Source of the DNA: JAGOBP01 sp964550855
GTDB lineage: Bacteria > Chloroflexota > Anaerolineae > Fen-1058
Length of the DNA stretch: 64,000 nucleotides
NCBI GenBank assembly: GCA_964550855.1
Contig: CAZKBQ010000021.1
Coordinates: 1 to 64,000 of the forward strand
Reading direction: 5' to 3'
The stretch's first letter is position 1. Each line of letters opens with the position of its first letter. Shown piece after piece: positions 51,401-60,028 of the stretch. The notes beneath the pieces were generated by a model. It was not told the origin of the DNA. It made no database searches and saw only the letters and a program-made list of their open reading frames with translations. Position numbers and translations under genes: made by a program.

Positions 51401-52453
51401 TTCGATCACAGCGACGTACAGCGGCGATGCCAATCACAACGGCAGCACTTCAAACACGATCGATCAAGTGGTGAATCCGGCGGACACGACGACGGCGATC
51501 GCATCAGCGTTGAATCCCTCGATCGTCGGTCAAGCGGTCACGTTCACGGCCACTGTTACTTCGACGGTGGATACACCTTCGGGGANNNNNNNNNNNNNNN
51601 NNNNNNNNNNNNNNNNNNNNNNNNNNNNNNNNNNNNNNNNNNNNNNNNNNNNNNNNNNNNNNNNNNNNNNNNNNNNNNNNNNNNNCAAGCGGTCACGTTC
51701 ACGGCCACTGTTACTTCGACGGTGGATACACCTTCGGGGAGCGTGCAGTTCTACGCCGATGGTTCAGCGTTGGGTTCACCGGTCACGTTATCCAATAGTC
51801 AAGCTAGCCTGAGCACTTCGGTGTTAGCAGTCGGCACGCACCCGATCACGGCGACGTACAGCGGTGATGCCAATCACCACGGCGGCACTTCGAATCAAGT
51901 CGATCAGGTCGTCAACCAGGCCAAGATGTATCTGCCGTTGATCAGTCACAACTTTGTCAACGCACCCGATTTGATCGTGCAGTCCCTCACGGCCAATGCG
52001 AACACCGTTCAAGTCGTGATCAAGAATCAGGGCACTGCGCCAGTCGTCGACGAGTTCTGGGTGGATGTGTACGTCAATCCGATCTCGACTCCAACGGCGG
52101 TCAATCAGACATGGCAGATGTTGGGCCATCAGGGTTTGGTCTGGGGTGTGACGGCGAATGCACTGCCTGCCTTGACGCCGGGCGGCGTGTTGACGCTGAC
52201 GGTGAACGACGCGCATTTCTTCGCGGATTTGAGCGCGGTCGCGTGGCCGCTGGCGGCAGGCACAGCGCTCTATGCTCAGGTCGATGCGGCCAACACGGCG
52301 ACGACGTATGGCGCGGTGTTGGAAACGCACGAAGTGCGGGGCGAACCATACAACAACATCTTCGGCCCGGTGTCGAGTAGCGCGCTGGCCTTGAACTTCA
52401 CATCACTACCCGCATCGCCAGCCAGTGCGGCTCTGCCACAGCGACCACACTAA
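48483..52453 (+). CDS. Secreted beta-helix/Ig-repeat surface protein (interrupted by assembly gap)
   Basis: One long gene broken by the 100-N gap at 51586-51685. The signal peptide is at 1-33. Two tandem modules follow, each with a CTLREAI motif (near 55 and 385), a Pmp-type beta-helix (GGGIYN / NSTFSGNS repeats) and a choice-of-anchor Q end (CDIGAYE, CDIGAFE). Then come Ig-like (Big_3) units of 95 residues (285 bases each), at least three, with the gap inside one. A C-terminal part contains MYLPLISHNF followed by a CARDB-like domain and stops at 52453. The two sides are in different frames only because of the N placeholder. It is a likely adhesin. Confidence 0.85.
51186..51900 (+). repeat. 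285-bp tandem Ig-domain-coding repeats
   Basis: The unit starts at 51186 and 51471, a period of 285 bases (95 codons), with long identical stretches such as CGATCAAGTGGTGAA. A further unit continues after the N gap. The copy number is uncertain because of the gap. Confidence 0.8.
51586..51685. other. Assembly gap (100 N)
   Basis: Exactly 100 unknown bases. The 55 bases before (51531-51585) and the 55 after (51686-51740) are identical, so the contigs overlap there. Confidence 0.98.
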
Positions 52454-52460
52454 ATTCTAA

Positions 52461-52490
52461 GCCGCTGAGCAACAGTCTTCGCTCAGCGGC
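52461..52490 (+). terminator. Hairpin after the 48483 gene
   Basis: A 10-bp stem GCCGCTGAGC / GCTCAGCGGC with a 10-base loop, eight bases after the stop. No T-run follows, so it may be a weak terminator or processing signal. Confidence 0.4.
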
Positions 52491-52511
52491 CTCTGCTAAG
52501 GAGAAATCATC

Positions 52512-52946
52512 ATGGCTTATCGAGGAATGATTGTACTGTTGGTTAGTCTCATCGGGCTGGCGATGTTCGGCGCATCGACCGTCACCGCACTGCCTCCACG
52601 GCCCACGCCCATCCCAACGGCCACGGCAGCCGCCACACCGGGGCCGTCATCGCCCGCCGGTGGCGCGATCCGCCTGCGAGTTGAAGGCGCAACCGCCGAC
52701 ATGTGGACAATGATAGAGTGGCAGGATGCAGCAGGCGGCTGGCATCTGGTCGAGGGTTGGCAGGGGACACTGGAGGTCGATCACACCAAGAGTTGGTGGG
52801 TGGCGGCATCCGATTTCGGGCGCGGGCCGTTTCGGTGGGTGGTGGCCGATCGGCGCGGAGGTGAACCGCGAGGCTTTAGTTCAGCGTTTAACTTGCCGAT
52901 CAGTAATCGGCAAATCGTTGAGGTCACACTAACGATCGGGCGTTGA
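52512..52946 (+). CDS. Small secreted protein (unknown)
   Basis: A 144-residue exported protein with a hydrophobic signal peptide (5-27), then a Pro/Thr/Ala-rich linker (28-50) and a small beta-rich domain with several Trp (MWTMIEWQD, WHLVEGWQG, SWWVAASDFG). No family is recognised. TAAGGAGA precedes the ATG. It lies between two large surface-protein genes, so it may be their chaperone or a minor surface component. Confidence 0.7.
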   Translation: MAYRGMIVLLVSLIGLAMFGASTVTALPPRPTPIPTATAAATPGPSSPAGGAIRLRVEGATADMWTMIEWQDAAGGWHLVEGWQGTLEVDHTKSWWVAASDFGRGPFRWVVADRRGGEPRGFSSAFNLPISNRQIVEVTLTIGR

Positions 52947-53033
52947 TCGACTGCAAAGCGCCGTGATGGCGCAACCACTGTACCTATCATCTCGTCGAAT
53001 CGTTCGAGAAAAATCATTGTCAGGAGAATTTGG

Positions 53034-55967
53034 ATGTTATCTCTACTTCGTTCTCGTCTAGTCTGGATCGTGCTCGCGGTCATCGGTCTGGCGTTGCTCG
53101 CCCCCCGATCGGGTCGGGCCGCCACCCTCCGCCTCTACGTCGATGTCAATGCGACCGGCGCTAATAATGGCTCAACCTGGACCGATGCCTATACCTCGTT
53201 GCAGGATGCCCTGGCCGTGGCTAACAGCCTGGTGCCAACCGACACGGTCGAAGTCTGGGTGGCCGCCGGCGTGTATTATCCCGATGTCGGCGCTGGCCTC
53301 ACGGATAACGACACGAATCTGTCCTTCACGCTGAACGGCAGCGTTGCCGTTTACGGCGGTTTCCTCAGCGGTCAGGCCGCACTGACCGACCGTGACTGGC
53401 AGACCAACCTCACCGTGTTGAGCGGCGACATTCAGCAGAACGATACCGTCGACGCGAATCACATCACGCTGCAGGTCGCCGACCAGGCTGGCGCCAACTC
53501 CTCGGCCGTCGTCGCGATCCCACAAGATCAAGCCACCGCGGCCACGCTGGATGGTGTTGTGGTAACCGGCGGCAACGGCTTTACGGGCGGCGGTATTCGA
53601 GTTCCCAATCACCTCACCAGCCCCAATCACATTCACTATCTTTCTAACCTGCGCCTCCAGGGTAACCGGGCGACGTATGGTGGCGGCCTGTTCACCGGTC
53701 TCGACGTGGCGGTGATCGCCCGCAATGTCCAGTTTATCAACAATTCAGCGGCGCTACAGGGCGGCGGTTATTTCAGTTACGGCGGCGTGGCCCCTCATGT
53801 GAATGGGGCCGTTTTTCAGGGCAACGTCGCAAGCGATGATGGGGGCGCCTACTACTGCGTCAACTGCAACAGTCTTAGGTTTTATAACATGCTGGTGCAG
53901 GGCAACAGCGCCGGCGACGAGGGCGGCGGCTTCTACGTGGATAATGATGTCCCGTCGATCGTCAATGTGGTCTTCAGTGGCAATCGGGCTGGCAACGTCG
54001 GCGGCGCAATAAGTCTCCGCATTGCCTGGCCCTGGATCGTCAATAGCACGCTGGTCGGCAACCACGCCGTTAATTCTGGCGGCGGGGTGTATTTGAGCCC
54101 AAATTCGGGCGATGTCAACATCGGTAATTCCGTCATTTGGGGCAACAGCGACAGCACAGGCACCGGCACCGCGGGCGCTTCAATTACTCGGAGTGCTGGA
54201 TATCAGTTCAATCTCACCAACAACCTGGTGCAAGGCTACAACCCAGGCGGCGCTAACCTGGATGGCACGGATTCAGCCAATACGCCGGTCTTTGTCGCCA
54301 ATCCTGGCACGCCGCCCTCCGCTGTCGGCGACCTGCATGTAACCAATACCAGCCTGATCATCGACAGGGGTTATTCCGACATGCGCCTGACTTGGGACAA
54401 TGCCTATGAGACCATGCGTCTCATCGCAACCGATGCGGATGGGAATAGCCGCTTTGTGTCCCCGGATAACGGCTGCACCGCGACAATCGATCTGGGAGCG
54501 TATGAAGTGCAGACCCAATCGGGCGAAATTGCGCCGTGCGGCAACACCGGCACCGGTCCGGGCGGCGTCGGCACGACCGATGGTTCCAGCGATCTGCGCC
54601 TGTGGCTCAAGCCCGATCGAGTCTTCGGCGCGATCGATGGCAGCAACAAATGCAGCGGTCCCGCGCTGAGCGCCGATGGCGCGGCGGTGGTGTGCTGGCA
54701 AGACGCCAGTGGTTATCACAACGATGCCTACCAGCCGACTGGCGGTCCAACCTGGGAAACCGATGCGCCGTCTCTGCGCAACGGCCAGCCGGTCCTGCGC
54801 TTCAATGGCGCCCAGTCCTTGAATGTTGGCGAAACCAGTCCGGTGTTCAACTCCGCCGGTCTGACAGTCTTCTTCCCCTTCAGCGCCAGCGCCGATTTCG
54901 GCGACGGCGCCTTTATCGATCGCCGCAGTATCAGCTCAGGCACCTACGGCTACGCAATCTACAGTCGACTGTCTTTCTGGAGCACGATGTCCTTTCCGGC
55001 CACGGCCAACGTCGACACCATCGGCTGGACGGTGGGCGAATGGAATGTAGCCAGAGCCGCGTATACAAATAATAGTCTGCGCGTGTATCGCAATGGCGTC
55101 TCGCTTGGCTCGACACTCGCTAATCAAATGACCCAGGGCGGCTCTAACAACTTCCTCGTCATCGGCCGCAACCAGGTCAGCAACAACTACATCAACGCCG
55201 ACTTGCCGGAAGTGATTGCGTTCACTCAGCAACTGGCAGACGTGGACGCGATCCTGGTCGAAAACTATCTCTCGGCTAAATACAACACGCCCGCCGCCCT
55301 CGATGTCTACAACGGCGATACCCCGGCCAACGGCGACTTCGATCTGGACGTGGCCGGTATCGGCCAATACGGCGGCGCACAGCATCCGCAGTCACATGCG
55401 GCCGGCCTGATCGTGCGTAACCGCACCTTCTTGCGCGCCGACCGCGATTGGCTGCTCTTTGGTCACAACACCCCGGTCAACCAGAACACGACGGCCGATC
55501 TACCCACGACCGGCGATTGGGCAACGGCTCCCAACCCGGCCCGCTGGCTGCGCGCCTTCGACATCCATGTGACTGACGTCACCTCCGACGGCGGCACAGT
55601 TGACCTGGTGTTCGATCTAAGCGAAGGCGGCCTGGGCGCGCCCCTGCCGGGCGGACCGCTTAGCAACTACCGTCTGCTCAAACGCAGCACCGCAACCGGC
55701 CCCTTCACCGATGTTACGGCCGCCTCCGGCGCTACCGTCGCGGTCTCCGGCGACCAGATTCAATTCCTTAACGTGGATGTCAGTGTGCTAGGCAGCAACT
55801 TCACCGTTGGCACACTTAACCGCACCGACAGCCCGACCGCCGTCCAGCTCGATCGGCTCACCGCCCGATCGGATAGTTCAGCCAGCGGGTGGCGGGTCGG
55901 GATCGTTGCGCTGGCGCTCGTCGGAGTGATTTTGATGCGAAAAATCAAAGCCAGTTCGGCGCCATAG
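53034..55967 (+). CDS. Secreted beta-helix protein with LamG-like domain and C-terminal anchor
   Basis: A 977-residue surface protein. After a signal peptide (ending near 24) comes the YVDVNATGANNGSTWTDAY start typical of choice-of-anchor Q beta-helix proteins, then GGGF/GGGY helix repeats to about 490 with DLGAYEV. A concanavalin/LamG-like region (LRLWLKPDRVFG, WQDASGYHND, VGEWNVARAAY) spans about 520-750. A further beta domain with YNGDTPANGDFDLDVAGIG follows. The end is a hydrophobic helix (VGIVALALVGVILM) plus a basic tail, a membrane anchor. AGGAG stands before the ATG. It differs from its neighbours in being anchored rather than carrying the LPL-type tail. Confidence 0.88.
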   Translation: MLSLLRSRLVWIVLAVIGLALLAPRSGRAATLRLYVDVNATGANNGSTWTDAYTSLQDALAVANSLVPTDTVEVWVAAGVYYPDVGAGLTDNDTNLSFTLNGSVAVYGGFLSGQAALTDRDWQTNLTVLSGDIQQNDTVDANHITLQVADQAGANSSAVVAIPQDQATAATLDGVVVTGGNGFTGGGIRVPNHLTSPNHIHYLSNLRLQGNRATYGGGLFTGLDVAVIARNVQFINNSAALQGGGYFSYGGVAPHVNGAVFQGNVASDDGGAYYCVNCNSLRFYNMLVQGNSAGDEGGGFYVDNDVPSIVNVVFSGNRAGNVGGAISLRIAWPWIVNSTLVGNHAVNSGGGVYLSPNSGDVNIGNSVIWGNSDSTGTGTAGASITRSAGYQFNLTNNLVQGYNPGGANLDGTDSANTPVFVANPGTPPSAVGDLHVTNTSLIIDRGYSDMRLTWDNAYETMRLIATDADGNSRFVSPDNGCTATIDLGAYEVQTQSGEIAPCGNTGTGPGGVGTTDGSSDLRLWLKPDRVFGAIDGSNKCSGPALSADGAAVVCWQDASGYHNDAYQPTGGPTWETDAPSLRNGQPVLRFNGAQSLNVGETSPVFNSAGLTVFFPFSASADFGDGAFIDRRSISSGTYGYAIYSRLSFWSTMSFPATANVDTIGWTVGEWNVARAAYTNNSLRVYRNGVSLGSTLANQMTQGGSNNFLVIGRNQVSNNYINADLPEVIAFTQQLADVDAILVENYLSAKYNTPAALDVYNGDTPANGDFDLDVAGIGQYGGAQHPQSHAAGLIVRNRTFLRADRDWLLFGHNTPVNQNTTADLPTTGDWATAPNPARWLRAFDIHVTDVTSDGGTVDLVFDLSEGGLGAPLPGGPLSNYRLLKRSTATGPFTDVTAASGATVAVSGDQIQFLNVDVSVLGSNFTVGTLNRTDSPTAVQLDRLTARSDSSASGWRVGIVALALVGVILMRKIKASSAP

Positions 55968-56068
55968 AGAGTTAAGGCTCTTCCGACCCAGACGGGATTA
56001 TGCGAGCGTAGACGCGCAACACTGAGGTGACCGGAGCGCACCTGCTCACTGTGAGTTTGCATGCGGTG

Positions 56069-56115
56069 GCGGAGCGTCAGCTCCGCTACAGGTCACGGGA
56101 GCGCCAGCTCCCGTG
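56069..56115. repeat. Twin hairpin repeat
   Basis: Two adjacent hairpins with the same plan GGAGC-N4-GCTCC: 56069-56086 (loop GTCA) and 56094-56115 (9-bp stem, loop GCCA). They lie in the 286-base gap between convergent genes and look like a dispersed palindromic repeat. Nothing else is seen in the gap. Confidence 0.55.
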
Positions 56116-56253
56116 GGAGCATTGGGGTAGATCAAATCGGAAATCGGTATGGAAACAGCGATGCTGAACAGGTAGAAATTTGAAAACAGACTACAGGGAT
56201 CATGGAGGACACGGAGACTTCTTGAGTTTGCCCCGTGTCCTCCGTGGTTTTGA

Positions 56254-56922
56254 TTAAGCTGCTGGTTCAGTCCGGGGCTTGGGGGTGTCATCGGGCAAAG
56301 TGCCGAACACGATGTCCCACGACGGCGAACTGACACCGAAGCGCTCGTTGGGCGTCTTGTAGTGATGGAGCATGTGATAGCGCTTCCACGCTTTCAGGAT
56401 GCCCCAGCGCATGGGCAGGTGATGCGTGGCGTAGTGGATCATGTCGTAGCACACGTAACCCACGATGAAGCCGCCGAACAGGGCATCCACCCAGTGCGGC
56501 GACGCGAGCAGCTGGCCGACGATCAGCGAATACAGCTGATAGAACGCCAGCGCCAGCGGAATCGTGACGATGGGCGGCATGACCAATCGGGTCTTGATCT
56601 GCGGCTGCACGTGGTGGATGCCGTGAAACAGGAAGATCAGCCGTTCCACCGTGGGATGGTTCTGCTTCGGCTCGAAGTGGAAGACGAAGCGGTGCATGGT
56701 GTATTCGGTGAACGACCAGACGATGACGCCGATCACGAACGCCAACACCAACTGCGCGATCGACAGGCTGCCGGCCACGATCGGGCGTGAGAGATGCCAC
56801 AGCGCGATCGGCAGCCAGATCAACAGCACCACCGCCGGATGGATGTGCGTGAAGAACTCCAGAAAATCGGACTTGAACAGGCGAATCGGCACGTCGCTGT
56901 GATTCGTCGGCATGTACGGCAT
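56254..56922 (-). CDS. Fatty acid hydroxylase / sterol desaturase family protein
   Basis: A 222-residue membrane di-iron enzyme. The His motifs are HRFVFH, HGIHH, HYATHH and HMLHH, matching the fatty acid 2-hydroxylase group, which hydroxylates acyl chains of lipids. Four hydrophobic segments are visible, two before and two after the first His pair. There is no cytochrome b5 domain, so an external electron donor is required. A minus-strand TAAAAT (56988-56993) about 65 bases upstream may be its promoter. Confidence 0.88.
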   Translation of the reverse strand: MPYMPTNHSDVPIRLFKSDFLEFFTHIHPAVVLLIWLPIALWHLSRPIVAGSLSIAQLVLAFVIGVIVWSFTEYTMHRFVFHFEPKQNHPTVERLIFLFHGIHHVQPQIKTRLVMPPIVTIPLALAFYQLYSLIVGQLLASPHWVDALFGGFIVGYVCYDMIHYATHHLPMRWGILKAWKRYHMLHHYKTPNERFGVSSPSWDIVFGTLPDDTPKPRTEPAA

Positions 56923-57034
56923 GGTTAGTCTCCTGCGAGGAATTTCCGCAGATTCGCTGGCTGGGCGAATCGCGGACGGATAACACTATTTTACCTCATC
57001 TTTTTTATTTGGTTTATTCGAGAAGGCATCGGCT

Positions 57035-57454
57035 TTAGCGGAGGCGAAGGATATGGGCCGCGACCACGCCGACAATGACCACCCCCAGGAAAGGCATAAC
57101 CATGCAGCCGACCTGCAGCGTGTCGGTGACGTAGGGCACATCCGCCTCGTCGAAGGCCAGGCTGACGGGAGCGCCTGTGCGGCGATCGACGAACTGGCAA
57201 ATGTGACCGTGAAAGCGATTGGTGGCGATGGTGACATCCACAAAGTCCAGCTCGGCCAGATCGGGCACGGCCTTGCGCTGAGCGTAATCGAAGCAGCCGC
57301 CGGCCTGCACCAACCCGACGAAGAGGCGCTGGCCCAACGTCGCTGCGCCCAGCGCGACGATCACGAGGATGACGCTGGTCAGGAGTTTGGCGCGGCCATC
57401 TTCAAGCAACTCGGCGATGGCTGATACGGCTGGTTTCTTGCCAAACAGTTTCAT
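57035..57454 (-). CDS. Small membrane protein of unknown function
   Basis: A 139-residue protein with two hydrophobic segments (about 25-46 and 113-133) separated by a soluble loop holding two Cys (GGCFDYAQRK, HGHICQFVDRR). AGGAG stands before the ATG. It lies 87 bases downstream of the methyltransferase in the same direction, so it may belong to the same transcript. No family is recognised. Confidence 0.65.
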   Translation of the reverse strand: MKLFGKKPAVSAIAELLEDGRAKLLTSVILVIVALGAATLGQRLFVGLVQAGGCFDYAQRKAVPDLAELDFVDVTIATNRFHGHICQFVDRRTGAPVSLAFDEADVPYVTDTLQVGCMVMPFLGVVIVGVVAAHILRLR

Positions 57455-57541
57455 GCTGATCTCCTGCAGCGCTGGCCTGGTGTTCGCCGCTTAAGCTCTG
57501 ATTCAGATGTGCCTCAATACTGCCCTGCCGCGCACGTCGCT

Positions 57542-58342
57542 CTATGGCAGCTTCGCCAGCCAGATCATGTCCGTCGATTGATCGGTCAAGGCGTGATGGA
57601 AGAAATCGCCGTAGAGAGCGTGAATTTCAAAGCCCGCCCGCGCCAGCAGATGCTGCATCTCAAAGCGAAAGACGCAGTGCAAGGGCATGGGCGCGCGCTG
57701 CACCCGATCGATCACCGCCCCTGCCTCGTTCAGTTCCTCCCAGACGGATGTCACCGTGGCCGTCTGGGTGGCAGGCTCATACGTCCAGGCGTGTGAAGGC
57801 CGGTAGCGTCGCCCGGTTATCGGATGCAGGCGCGTTGTGCCCGCCTTAAACACACCGCCCTGACCCGTCAACAAACTCCCCAACCAATCCACGCTCTGAT
57901 GATCGAGGTGGACGACGAGCGTGCCGCCGGGCGTCAGGTGGCGCTTGAGATTGATCAGGCACGCCAGTTGATCGTCGGGGGTGAGCATGAACTGAAACGA
58001 GTGGCCGGGGATGATGATCAGTTCAAAGGCCTCGCCCAGATCGAAGGTGCGCATGTCGCCTTGAATGAAGCGCACGTTGTCCCGTTCCCGGCTTTTCCGG
58101 CGGGCAATATCCAGCATCGGCGCGGACAGATCGACGCCGACGAGGCGCAGGCCGGGCCGCCCCAGTTGCAGCGTCACGCGGCCCGTGCCGCAGGCGACTT
58201 CGAGGACGGCGCCGATCGCCGCGGCGCCTCCCGCCGCCGCGATCGGCTCGATCAACGCCCGGTAGAAGTCGATCTCGCCGGGCCAATCGGGTACAGCGAC
58301 ATCGTAGAGTTCGGCATTGAGTGCTTCAGCAGCGAGTGTCAT
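57542..58342 (-). CDS. Class I SAM-dependent methyltransferase
   Basis: A 266-residue cytoplasmic methyltransferase. Motif I is VLEVACGTGRVTLQL (46-60), the acidic Asp in GVDLSAP, motif II around IQGDMRTFDLG, and motif III ELIIIPGHSF. Such enzymes act on small molecules. The start overlaps the DUF1801 stop by four bases (ATGA). The substrate is unknown. Confidence 0.85.
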   Translation of the reverse strand: MTLAAEALNAELYDVAVPDWPGEIDFYRALIEPIAAAGGAAAIGAVLEVACGTGRVTLQLGRPGLRLVGVDLSAPMLDIARRKSRERDNVRFIQGDMRTFDLGEAFELIIIPGHSFQFMLTPDDQLACLINLKRHLTPGGTLVVHLDHQSVDWLGSLLTGQGGVFKAGTTRLHPITGRRYRPSHAWTYEPATQTATVTSVWEELNEAGAVIDRVQRAPMPLHCVFRFEMQHLLARAGFEIHALYGDFFHHALTDQSTDMIWLAKLP

Positions 58343-58761
58343 TGCGCGGGATTGGTCGCCTTCACATGCCTTACCGATTGCTTCACCAGTTCCTTCAGCG
58401 TCGGCAGATCGACATCGGCCAACTTGTTGATGTAGAGGCAGCCTTTGCCGGTCTTGTGCTTGCCCAGTTTCTTCAGCAGGCCGGAGTAATCAGCCGCACC
58501 CAGCATAAGGTAGAGCGTGAGGTTTTGCTTGCGCGGCGAGAAGCCTACCAGCATCGAGTCGCCCTCGTGGCCACTGGCGTACTTGTAGTGGTAGCGCCCA
58601 AAGCCGACGATACTGCTGCCCCACATCGTCGGTGCCAGGCGTGTGACCTGCCTGATCAACTTCACCAGGGCAAAGGCATCGGCGCGTTTCTGCGCATCGG
58701 GGATGGCGTTGAGAAAAGCCTCAACACTCTGGTCGGTGGGTTTCGTTTTCAACTCGGCCAT
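58339..58761 (-). CDS. DUF1801-domain protein
   Basis: A 140-residue protein of the DUF1801 (YdhG-like) family: VEAFLNAIPDAQKRADAFAL, then APTMWGSSIVGFGRYHYKY and LYLMLGAADYSGLLKKLGKH, ending in the GKGCLYINKLADVD segment with a conserved Cys. The family function is not firmly known. The ATG at 58761 is six bases after GGAGG; other upstream ATGs are too close to the ribosome site. It is coupled to the methyltransferase by overlap. Confidence 0.85.
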   Translation of the reverse strand: MAELKTKPTDQSVEAFLNAIPDAQKRADAFALVKLIRQVTRLAPTMWGSSIVGFGRYHYKYASGHEGDSMLVGFSPRKQNLTLYLMLGAADYSGLLKKLGKHKTGKGCLYINKLADVDLPTLKELVKQSVRHVKATNPAQ

Positions 58762-58784
58762 ACTCATCCTCCCTTGAGCCATGA

Positions 58785-59660
58785 CTAAAGATCGTTGGAC
58801 TGGAAGAACTCGATCACGCGCTGCTCGTAGTCCGCCGGATAGCGGCTAAACGCCTCGGTGTGCGCCACATCCGGCGCCACCCACAGCCCGGCCCGCGCTC
58901 CGATGGTGTCTCCGTAGAATTCGTTATACGCCACTTCGCGTTCGTTCGCCCCGGCGGCGATCAGCAGGAAGCGCGTGTCAGTCGCTTCACGCATGGAAGT
59001 CAGCAGCGGCTTCGGCGGCGTCTCGCCTGTCAGCACTTGCACGGCGGCGTACATCACGCGCGCAGTGAAGTTGCGGTACAACGGCTGTTCTGAAGGCAGC
59101 GCGATGAGTTCCGCGACGCAGCGCTGCGTTGCGCCGTCGGCGATGATGGCGCGGATCACCGGATAGGCCGAAGCCGCGCCCAGCAGCACTTCGCCGCCCA
59201 GCGATATCCCCAACCCGCCGATCGATTTGACGTCGCTTTGAGATTGAAGATAGGCTACGGCCGCGCCGACATCGCGCGTGCCCTGCCAGCCAAAGCGGTT
59301 GCTGACGCCGGTACTCTCGCCGTGCCCGCGCAGATCGATCGCCAGCACGCCATAGCCGTGGCGCGCCAGCATCTCCGCGTGACCGCGCACCGCCTCACGC
59401 GAGCCGCCCGCGCCGTGAATGACGATGATGGCGGAGCCGTTCGTCGGCGGCGCGTACCACGCGGCCAGCGATACGCCGTCCTCGGTGTTGAGCGTGATCG
59501 CCTGAAACCCGATCGGGGGTGCGCCAACCGCCGCTTTAAGTGGCGCGACCGAGGCCGCCCCCAGCCCGATGGGCAGGGCAAGGTACAGCACGACGATCAC
59601 AGCCGCGATCAGGAAGATGATCCAGCGCAGCAATCGTCGCGGCCGGAGGCGCGCGCTCAT
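58785..59660 (-). CDS. Membrane-anchored alpha/beta hydrolase
   Basis: A 291-residue hydrolase with an N-terminal membrane segment (10-35). HGAGGSREAVRGH is the oxyanion loop. GISLGG holds the nucleophile Ser (about 152). The acid may lie in the LLIAAGANEREV strand and the His in VAPDVAHTEAF. It faces outside the membrane if the segment is a signal anchor. The substrate is unknown. It overlaps the YciI gene by four bases upstream and is followed 23 bases later by DUF1801. Confidence 0.85.
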   Translation of the reverse strand: MSARLRPRRLLRWIIFLIAAVIVVLYLALPIGLGAASVAPLKAAVGAPPIGFQAITLNTEDGVSLAAWYAPPTNGSAIIVIHGAGGSREAVRGHAEMLARHGYGVLAIDLRGHGESTGVSNRFGWQGTRDVGAAVAYLQSQSDVKSIGGLGISLGGEVLLGAASAYPVIRAIIADGATQRCVAELIALPSEQPLYRNFTARVMYAAVQVLTGETPPKPLLTSMREATDTRFLLIAAGANEREVAYNEFYGDTIGARAGLWVAPDVAHTEAFSRYPADYEQRVIEFFQSNDL

Positions 59661-59965
59661 CCTTCAACCCGAACGGGTGAACTGGCCTGCTCGCCCACCA
59701 CGGTGAGCCACGGGCGCACGTGCCAGCGCACCACCACGCCGTTCAACACGTACGGATCGACCCGGGCGAACTTGGCAGCTACTTCGGGCGAATCGCCCTG
59801 AAACAGCAGAATCGAGCCGTCGATGGGATCGCCCAGCGCGCCGCCCAAGATCAGCTCGCCGCGGTCGTGGGCCTCCCACGCCAGCTTCAAGTGTGCGTTG
59901 CGGTATTGGCCGCGCCGTTCCAGGTAGTCGGGGGCGGTGTCGTAAAACAAAAAGTAATGCTGCAT
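59657..59965 (-). CDS. YciI-like protein
   Basis: A 102-residue protein of the YciI family (ferredoxin-like fold): MQHYFLFYDTAPDYLERRGQ at the start, the family Arg/His helix, then GGALGDPIDGSILLFQGDSPE and a conserved DPYVLNGVV with Asp. Function is unknown; some relatives are dioxygenase- or dehalogenase-like. The ATG at 59965 has GGAGG; a longer frame to 60007 has no site and overlaps the promoter. First gene of the overlapping set. Confidence 0.85.
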   Translation of the reverse strand: MQHYFLFYDTAPDYLERRGQYRNAHLKLAWEAHDRGELILGGALGDPIDGSILLFQGDSPEVAAKFARVDPYVLNGVVVRWHVRPWLTVVGEQASSPVRVEG

Positions 59966-59993
59966 GACGACCTCCTGATGGTGATTGAGAATG

Positions 59994-59999
59994 ATTATA
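59994..59999 (-). promoter_or_regulatory. Putative -10 box of the YciI operon
   Basis: TATAAT on the minus strand, 28 bases before the chosen ATG at 59965, supports that start. Confidence 0.5.
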
Positions 60000-60028
60000 G
60001 CGGGCACGCATATGCTCGATGAGATAGC

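Noticed and set aside
51586..51722. A frameshift in the 48483-52453 gene
   Set aside because: The change of frame is explained by the 100-N placeholder plus the 55-base overlap.
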